From Actinomyces oris (GTDB taxonomy: Bacteria > Actinomycetota > Actinomycetes > Actinomycetales > Actinomycetaceae): 37,940 bases of DNA. A program made the translations under genes and the position numbers. The notes under the pieces are model-generated. The model saw only the letters and a list, made by a program, of their open reading frames with translations, searched no databases and was not told the DNA's origin. The stretch's first letter is position 1, and each line of letters opens with the position of its first letter. Below, in pieces: positions 32,603-37,940 of the stretch. The stretch is taken from NCBI RefSeq assembly GCF_001937665.1, contig NZ_MSKL01000034.1, positions 1 to 37,940 on the forward strand. The letters are read 5' to 3'.

Positions 32603-34752
32603 CAGTGCTTCTCCTTCGCGAGCAGAGCCTCGAGCTCGGGGGTGATGGCGTAGCTGTGCTCCGTCGTGCCCGGCACGGGCTTGAGCACGGGCCGGGTCTC
32701 AAGGCCGACCGTCGGGTGAGACGATCGCGGCGCGAACCGGTCTCCCTTGACGAACTCGCTGGGCGAGGGGACAACCCCTCGCACCTGGTGGAGCCGCTTG
32801 GAGCCGGCCTCGATGGAGAGCACAGCCCCGAGAAGTCCCCGGGTGTACTCGTGAACGGGGTTGGCCAGCAGCTCGCTGGTGGGAGCCTGCTCAACCACCT
32901 GGCCCGCGTACATCACGGTGATCCGGTGTGCCAGCTTGGCCACCAGGGCCAGGTCGTGCGAGACGAAGACCATCGCGAAGCCGAGCTTCTCACGCAGCTC
33001 GTTGAGCAGGTCGATGACCTGCTTCTGAACGGTCACGTCCAGGGCGGTCGTCGGCTCGTCGGCCAGGACCAGGGCGGGGTCACGGGTCAGCGCCATGGCG
33101 ATGAGAACGCGCTGGCGCTGGCCGCCGGAGAGCTCGTGCGGGTAGCTGCGCAGCGTGCGCTTGGGGTCGAGCCCCACCAGCTCAAGCAGCTCCGAGGCGC
33201 TACGAGTGCCTCCGCGCGCGCTCAGCTGGGCCATCTGGGTACGGATGAGCATGGAGGGGTTCAGCGAGGACAGAGCGTCCTGGTAGACCATACTCATCTC
33301 GTGACCGCGTAGCGCGTTGTGCTCGGCCGGCGTCATCTCAAGGATGTTGCGCCCCTTGAAGAGGATTTCACCGGAGAGCCGGGCCGAGGGCGGCAGCAGC
33401 CCCATGACGGCCATCGAGCTGATCGACTTACCGCAGCCGGACTCCCCCACCAGTCCCATGGTCTCGCCGGGACGCACGGAGAAGGAGACGCCATCGACGA
33501 TGTTGACCTCACCGTGCTGCTCGGGGAAGGCGATCGAGAGGTTCTTGACCTCCAGAACCGGGTCCTCGCCGGTGTCCTCGTAGACCAGGCGGTCTCGCCG
33601 GGCGAGCTCGGCCACCCGCAGGGCACCGAGCCGCTCGGACAGAGGAACATCCTCTGTCGCCGGAGCGACGACGCCGGTCAGCGAGCTCAGTCCGTTCGTG
33701 GCGTCTTCCCCGTCGGCAACGGAGGCGTTGGCGACAACCGCCTCGGCAGCGTCATCCCAGGCGTCCAGGGTCTCCTGGGCCTCCATGGCCTCCTCATCGG
33801 CCTGGACATCGGGCTTGGCCTTGATGCGAGGCGAGGCCATCGCATCGGTCAGGCCCTCGGACAGAACGTTGAGGCACAGGGTGGTGATGAGGATGAGCAG
33901 GCCGGGGAAGAAGGTCGGCCACCAGTGGCCCGACAGGAGCAGCTCCTTGCCCTCGGAGAGCATGTTGCCCCAGGTCGGGGTGTTGACGGACTTGATGCCC
34001 GCACCGATGAAGGACAGCGAGGCCTCGAAAACGATCGCGTCGGCCACCAGAACGGTCGCGAAGACCATGATGGGGGCGATGCAGTTGCGGGCCACGTGCT
34101 TGAGGAGGATCCATGGCACCGGGGCACCCATCACCTTGGAGGCGGCCACATAGTCCTCCCCGAACTGGGAGATGATGTTGGCGCGCACCACACGAGTGAG
34201 CTGGGGGATGTAGAGGATGCCGATGGAGACGATGATGACCGGCAGCATCGGCAGACGGGTCGACATGGCCGAGACGAGGACCGCCGCCAGGGCGATGCCG
34301 GGGAAGGACATGACGACGTCGAGTACGCGCATGAGAGTCTCAGCGACCCACTTGCGGGAGGTGGCGGCAACTGCCCCCAGGACCGAGGCCACCAGAAGTG
34401 CCAGCCCGGTGGCCGTCAGACCCACGACCAGCGAGACCCTGGCGCCGTAGACGGCGCGCGAGAAGATGTCACGGCCGGTGCCGTCCGTACCGAACAGGTG
34501 GGACATGGACGGGGCAACGACAGGATCGGTGGCGGTCACCTCACCGACGCCCTCGATGTAGGAAGTCGTCTTGGCCTCCGCCAACCCGGTGGCACCAGGA
34601 GAGTAGGGGGCGACGACGGGAGCCAGGATGGCGATCAGGGCAATGAGGCCCAGCACGATGATGGCGATCTTCGAGCCGATAGGCAGCGCCTTCCAGCCCT
34701 GGAAGCGCAGCCCTGGCCGCGAGGCCTTATCCAGTGTGGAGCGGTGCAGCAT
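32602..34752 (-). CDS. Permease-ATPase fusion of an Opp/Dpp-type importer (OppC-OppD)
   Basis: A 716-residue fusion. Residues 1-310 are an OppC-like permease with six helices and the EAA loop [20 protein letters not shown] (199-218). Residues about 311-395 are an acidic, alanine-rich linker. Residues 397-716 are an OppD-like ATPase with Walker A GESGCGKS (436-443), LSGGQ (541-545) and Walker [14 protein letters not shown], plus an OppD-type C-terminal segment. The ATG overlaps the OppB-like stop by one base. A fused permease-ATPase subunit is what I recall for SatC of the H. ducreyi sialic-acid importer. Substrate by context: sialic acid or a sialoside; peptides remain possible. Confidence 0.93.
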   Translation of the reverse strand: MLHRSTLDKASRPGLRFQGWKALPIGSKIAIIVLGLIALIAILAPVVAPYSPGATGLAEAKTTSYIEGVGEVTATDPVVAPSMSHLFGTDGTGRDIFSRAVYGARVSLVVGLTATGLALLVASVLGAVAATSRKWVAETLMRVLDVVMSFPGIALAAVLVSAMSTRLPMLPVIIVSIGILYIPQLTRVVRANIISQFGEDYVAASKVMGAPVPWILLKHVARNCIAPIMVFATVLVADAIVFEASLSFIGAGIKSVNTPTWGNMLSEGKELLLSGHWWPTFFPGLLILITTLCLNVLSEGLTDAMASPRIKAKPDVQADEEAMEAQETLDAWDDAAEAVVANASVADGEDATNGLSSLTGVVAPATEDVPLSERLGALRVAELARRDRLVYEDTGEDPVLEVKNLSIAFPEQHGEVNIVDGVSFSVRPGETMGLVGESGCGKSISSMAVMGLLPPSARLSGEILFKGRNILEMTPAEHNALRGHEMSMVYQDALSSLNPSMLIRTQMAQLSARGGTRSASELLELVGLDPKRTLRSYPHELSGGQRQRVLIAMALTRDPALVLADEPTTALDVTVQKQVIDLLNELREKLGFAMVFVSHDLALVAKLAHRITVMYAGQVVEQAPTSELLANPVHEYTRGLLGAVLSIEAGSKRLHQVRGVVPSPSEFVKGDRFAPRSSHPTVGLETRPVLKPVPGTTEHSYAITPELEALLAKEKH

Positions 34753-35717
34753 CAGATGCTCCTGATTCGTGGGTTGACGAGGACGTAGAGCATGTCAACA
34801 ACAATGTTGATGATGATGAAGGCCAGTGCCACCGTGATGGAGACCCCCTGGACGATGTTCACGTCATTACGGGTGATTCCCTGGAAGATGAGCTGTCCCA
34901 TTCCCTTGATGTTGAAGATCATCTCGATGACGACGGCGCCTCCCATGGCGTAGCCGATGCGCAGTCCCAGCACGGTCAGCGGAGTGATGAGCGCGTTGCG
35001 CAGCACGTTGCGAGCCACGACGACGTTCTTGGGAATACCGCCGCCGATGGCGGTACGCACGTAGTCACGGTCGAGTTCCTCAACCATGGCAGTACGCACC
35101 ACGCGGGTGAGCGAGCCGGCATTGGGCACCGCAATGGCCAGTGCCGGCAGGAAGATCTGGTTGAGGTACGTTCCGGGATCCTCGCTGAAGGGAACCCACT
35201 CGGACACCAGTGCGGGGAAGGCCCCCGTTCCCCCCGGAATGTCGGAGAACCACTGAATGAGCAGCAGGGCCAGCCAGAAGGACGGGGTGGCCAGGCAAGC
35301 GATGGAGATGACGCGGATGACCTGGTCCTGCCACTTGTCGCGGTAGAGGGCCGCGATGATACCCAGGATCGTAGCCACGATGACGGCGACGAAGATTCCG
35401 ATGAAGGTCAGCTGGAGCGTGATCGGGAAGGCCGCGGCCACCATGTCGGAGATCTTGGCCCCTGTGAAGGAGGTGCCGAGGTCACCGTGGACCAGACCCA
35501 GGAGGTACTCCCAGAATCGCTTGAGAAGAGGGTCGTTGAGATGGTGGGCGACTCGGTACTGCTCGAGTGCGTCTGGCGTAGCCGACTCACCCAGCGCAAG
35601 ACGCGCCGGGTCTGCCGAGGAGAACGACATGACGATGAAGACGAGCAGCGTCACGCCCAGCACCATGATCGGCAGCGCGACCAGGCGCCGTCCGATCAGG
35701 CGGATGAGGTTGGACAC
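34752..35717 (-). CDS. Opp/Dpp-type ABC transporter permease (OppB-like)
   Basis: A 321-residue permease with six predicted helices. The N-terminus LIGRRLVALPIMVLGVTLLV and the loop LDRDYVRTAIGGGIPKNVVV are typical of OppB/DppB. The start is GTG at 35717 with AAAGGAG 8 nt upstream. It is the first gene of the permease-ATPase operon. A hairpin and an operator-bearing promoter lie between it and its binding-protein gene, so it can be transcribed separately. Confidence 0.93.
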   Translation of the reverse strand: MSNLIRLIGRRLVALPIMVLGVTLLVFIVMSFSSADPARLALGESATPDALEQYRVAHHLNDPLLKRFWEYLLGLVHGDLGTSFTGAKISDMVAAAFPITLQLTFIGIFVAVIVATILGIIAALYRDKWQDQVIRVISIACLATPSFWLALLLIQWFSDIPGGTGAFPALVSEWVPFSEDPGTYLNQIFLPALAIAVPNAGSLTRVVRTAMVEELDRDYVRTAIGGGIPKNVVVARNVLRNALITPLTVLGLRIGYAMGGAVVIEMIFNIKGMGQLIFQGITRNDVNIVQGVSITVALAFIIINIVVDMLYVLVNPRIRSI

Positions 35718-35801
35718 TGAAATGCTCCTTTGCGTTAGCGTCCTGCCGCCTTAGGAGGGCGGCTGGGTGACGCGGCAGCCGCAGGGCCAGCCGCCACGCC
35801 A

Positions 35802-35830
35802 ATTGTCTGATGTCTGATGTCAGATTGCAA
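35802..35830 (-). promoter_or_regulatory. Promoter of the opp-like operon with triple-heptad operator (site B)
   Basis: On the minus strand TTGCAA (35825-35830) and GACAAT (35802-35807) are spaced by exactly 17 bp, a plausible -35/-10 pair. The spacer is almost entirely an operator of three contiguous heptads, on the plus strand GTCTGAT, GTCTGAT and GTCAGAT (35805-35825). The last two also form the inverted repeat TCTGA-TG-TCAGA. A protein bound here would exclude RNA polymerase. Confidence 0.7.
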
Positions 35831-35862
35831 GTCCGTTGTTTTTACCCCGGACACACTGACGC

Positions 35863-35921
35863 CACGAGCACGGCGCGGGCGGCACAGCAACCTTCCGTGG
35901 ATGCCGCACCGCCCGCTCGTG
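35863..35921 (-). terminator. Hairpin after the opp-like binding-protein gene
   Basis: CACGAGC (35863-35869) pairs with GCTCGTG (35915-35921), and GGGCGG (35877-35882) with CCGCCC (35909-35914), with a 7-nt bulge on one side. It lies 4 nt past the binding-protein stop and would end or stabilise that transcript ahead of the permease promoter. Confidence 0.55.
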
Positions 35922-35925
35922 ACTC

Positions 35926-37551
35926 TCAGGACTTGGACGACCCCGTCCCCACGAAGGACAGGCCGGTCAGCGAGATCGGCTTGAAGTTCTCCAACGTCGT
36001 CGAGTCGTAGGCCGTCGGAGCCTTGCGGTGGAAGATCGGGTAGAGCGGAACATCCTCGGAAATCTTGTCGAAGACCTCCTGCCACTTGGCGATCTGCTTG
36101 TCACCCTCCAGCTTGACCGCCTCATCGAGCAGCCCCTGGACCGCAACCTGACTCTCCGAGCCCTTCCAGTGCATCCGGGTCTCGGTCCACACGTCACCGC
36201 TGTACCACCAGCGCATGAGCAGGTCCGCGTCATTACCGAAGACCGAGGGGTCCCCAGGAGCGATGAGCACGTCCCACGCCCCTTGGGCGGAGTCGATGAA
36301 GGAGTAGGTGTCCGCGGACTTCTTCTCGTCGTACTTGACCGTCACTCCCAGAGCCTCGAGGTTCTCACGGATAACGGGCCTGACAGCCGAGAACCAGCCG
36401 TGGTCCGTGCACAGCACGTTGATGGTCTTGATACCGGCCTCTGCCAGGAGAGACTTGGCCTTGGTCGCATCCAAGGAGTAGACCGTCTTGGCCTTCTTGT
36501 ACGCGGGGTGCCCCTCCTGGACGAAGCAGGTCGCCGGCGTTGCCAGACCAGCCATGCTGGTGTTGCAGATCTTGGCGTAGTCCAGCGCGTAGAGCACCGC
36601 CTGACGCGCCTTCACGTTGGAGAAGGTGGTGTTGTTGAACATGGCGAAGAGCAGTCCGAAGCCCTGCTGCGCCGCCACCTTGACCGGCTCCTTGAGCGTC
36701 GAGAGGTTAGCTGCCGGAACGGCGTCAATGGCCTGCACAGAGCCAGAGCTCATCGCGTTGGTACGGGTCGTGTCGTCGGGCAGGACCTGCCAGGTCATGG
36801 ACTTGGCCAGCGCCGGGCGAGGACCGTTGTACTTGTCATTGCGCTCGAAGACGACCTTCTGGCTGGCGGCGCCGTTGTCGGTCATCTTGTAGGGGCCGCT
36901 TCCAGTGGGGTTCATGTCGAACTTCTTGGCGTCCGCCTCAACGATCGCCTTGGGGACGATCTTGACAACACTCAGACGCTCCGCGACCAGAGAGAAGGCG
37001 TACTTGAGCTTGATGGTCACCGTGTTGGCGTCCTTGGCCTCCACCTTGTCGATGAAGGGCAGGAACTGGGAGTACAACGACTTGTTGGCCGGGTCGAGCA
37101 CGCGCTTGAAGGAGAAGACGACGTCGTCGGCAGTCACGGCCGAACCGTCAGAGAACTTCGCGTCCTTACGCAGCGCGACCTCATAGGTGGTGTCATCCAC
37201 CTTCTTGGGCATCTCAGCACCCAGAGCCGCATAGACCTCTCGGGTAGCCGGGTGAAGCTCGGTGAGCCCCTCGAGAGTGTGCCAGTTGGCAGCAACCGTC
37301 AGAGCCGAGGACGTCGTCATCGGGTCATAGCCGTTGGTACCCAGCTCATAGGAAATACCTGCGGTGATGACACCATCCTTGTGGGTGACCTCCTGATCGG
37401 TGGCCGTGCCACTGCCCTTTGCGCCGCCCGCAGTCTTGGCCTTACCGCCACAGGCCGCAAGGCTGACAGCCAGACCGGCAGCCATTCCGAGGGTGCCGGT
37501 CAGCCTGATGAAGTCCCGGCGGCTGGAGCCGGCCGGAGTCGTGATCGCCAT
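35926..37551 (-). CDS. Opp/Dpp-type ABC transporter substrate-binding lipoprotein (Tat)
   Basis: A 541-residue binding protein of SBP family 5 (peptide/nickel/sialic-acid type). The N-terminus has the twin-arginine motif SSRRDFIRLTG (R11-R12) and the lipobox LAAC with C34. The mature part has family motifs VALRKDAKFSDGSAVTADDV and FKRVLDPANKSLYS. The ATG at 37551 has AGGAGAG upstream; a longer frame to 37704 would remove the signal from the N-terminus and run through the operator. Its genomic setting suggests sialic acid or a sialoside as ligand (SatA-like), though the family mostly binds peptides. Confidence 0.93.
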   Translation of the reverse strand: MAITTPAGSSRRDFIRLTGTLGMAAGLAVSLAACGGKAKTAGGAKGSGTATDQEVTHKDGVITAGISYELGTNGYDPMTTSSALTVAANWHTLEGLTELHPATREVYAALGAEMPKKVDDTTYEVALRKDAKFSDGSAVTADDVVFSFKRVLDPANKSLYSQFLPFIDKVEAKDANTVTIKLKYAFSLVAERLSVVKIVPKAIVEADAKKFDMNPTGSGPYKMTDNGAASQKVVFERNDKYNGPRPALAKSMTWQVLPDDTTRTNAMSSGSVQAIDAVPAANLSTLKEPVKVAAQQGFGLLFAMFNNTTFSNVKARQAVLYALDYAKICNTSMAGLATPATCFVQEGHPAYKKAKTVYSLDATKAKSLLAEAGIKTINVLCTDHGWFSAVRPVIRENLEALGVTVKYDEKKSADTYSFIDSAQGAWDVLIAPGDPSVFGNDADLLMRWWYSGDVWTETRMHWKGSESQVAVQGLLDEAVKLEGDKQIAKWQEVFDKISEDVPLYPIFHRKAPTAYDSTTLENFKPISLTGLSFVGTGSSKS

Positions 37552-37566
37552 TGATTCTCTCCTGAA

Positions 37567-37587
37567 GTCTGACGTCTTATGTCTGAC
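37567..37587. promoter_or_regulatory. Triple-heptad operator (site C) at the binding-protein/regulator divergence
   Basis: Three contiguous heptads on the plus strand read GTCTGAC, GTCTTAT and GTCTGAC. The site begins 16 nt upstream of the binding-protein ATG, only about 3 nt from its ribosome binding site. It lies between that gene and the divergent putative GntR gene. TACAGT on the minus strand (37600-37605) could be the -10, so a bound protein would act downstream of the transcription start. Confidence 0.65.
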
Positions 37588-37740
37588 GTTGGTAGGATGA
37601 CTGTAGCAGAAGCGAGGACGCCTAGACCACTCGCAACATCGCAGGTCAAACACCGCTCGCCGCGACTCAGCCAGAAGGCGGGACGGCTCGGCGAGCGGAT
37701 TCACAACGCAGTGAGCACAATGATTGACAGGGCAAGGACC

Positions 37741-37940
37741 ATGGTCGACACCGAGAAGAGAAGCATCGTGAGCAGAACACCCACACCCAACGAAGCGGAT
37801 GCCTCCCCCAACAAAGAGATAAGCATCACACTAGGAGGGAATGAGGTGGTGATCCCTCACGGAACCTACTCCACACTGATGACGTCACCCGCCACTCAGG
37901 CCGAGACCACGATGACGGCGATCAAGAACTACATTCTTGA
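37741..37940 (+). CDS. N-terminus of a probable GntR-family regulator (partial)
   Basis: An open frame from ATG 37741 (AGGG and AAGGA upstream) runs off the window after 66 codons. An ATG at 37720 is an alternative. After a polar leader of about 45 residues it reads TQAETTMTAIKNYIL, which resembles the A-I-x-x-Y-I-L helix that opens the GntR/FadR winged-helix domain. The helix-turn-helix itself lies beyond the window. Divergent placement opposite a sialic-acid transport gene, with an operator between, fits a NanR-like repressor. The assignment rests on a short stretch plus context. Confidence 0.5.
   Translation, partial: MVDTEKRSIVSRTPTPNEADASPNKEISITLGGNEVVIPHGTYSTLMTSPATQAETTMTAIKNYIL

Noticed and set aside
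37552-37704. N-terminal extension of the opp-like binding protein to 37704
   Set aside because: It would bury the Tat lipoprotein signal 51 residues inside and translate operator C. The ATG at 37551 has a good ribosome binding site.

Overview
The window is high-GC actinobacterial DNA. Several gene families and orders point there: rph-rdgB near murI and an MBL-fold gene, clpS next to a DUF2017 gene, DUF3039 next to a helicase, Tat-dependent lipoproteins, and a sugar ABC importer without its own ATPase. Together with a large sialic-acid locus, this fits an oral or mucosal Actinomyces-type organism. The genus is inferred from gene content and style, not from a marker search. No insertion sequence, prophage gene, CRISPR array or rRNA was seen.

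Layout. (1) 77-4644: divergent homocysteine S-methyltransferase and amino-acid permease genes (likely S-methylmethionine use), then a YccF-family protein, an ATP-grasp protein and a small membrane protein. (2) 4811-6298: two identical tRNA-Lys(CTT) genes, a 74-residue protein, a Bcp peroxiredoxin and tRNA-Leu(TAG). (3) 6408-8054: two adjacent poorly characterised proteins (DUF6348-like and SUKH/SMI1-like) and a MhuD-like heme monooxygenase. (4) 8208-15953: housekeeping block with rph-rdgB, an L,D-transpeptidase, a murI-MBL-DUF3054-like operon, clpS-DUF2017 and pncB. (5) 15996-22246: DUF3039-helicase pair, nagB, a two-gene ABC exporter and an HU-type DNA-binding protein. (6) 22449-37940: a sialic-acid scavenging locus, almost all on the minus strand: nanA-nanK-nanE, a CUT1-type sugar importer behind a GH33 sialidase, and an Opp/SatABCD-like importer. 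At the right edge, divergently transcribed, is the start of what looks like a GntR-family regulator.

How it works together. The sialidase would free sialic acid from sialosides. Two ABC importers, each with a Tat-type lipoprotein binding protein, could bring in sialic acid or sialosides. NanA (lyase), NanK (kinase) and NanE (epimerase) would yield GlcNAc-6-P, and NagB would finish the route to fructose-6-P. nagA is not in the window. Two points stand out. The sialidase has no signal peptide and an in-frame stop just upstream of its start. Three 21-bp sites, each made of three contiguous 7-bp repeats (RTCTGAY on the plus strand), lie upstream of nanA, the opp-like permease operon and its binding-protein gene, and the third faces the putative GntR gene. 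They are good candidates for the operators of one local regulator.

A second theme is transcription style. Ten housekeeping or stand-alone genes have a TANNNT hexamer 6-7 nt before the start codon and no Shine-Dalgarno sequence, the pattern of leaderless mRNAs. Most genes of the sialic-acid locus instead have purine-rich ribosome binding sites.
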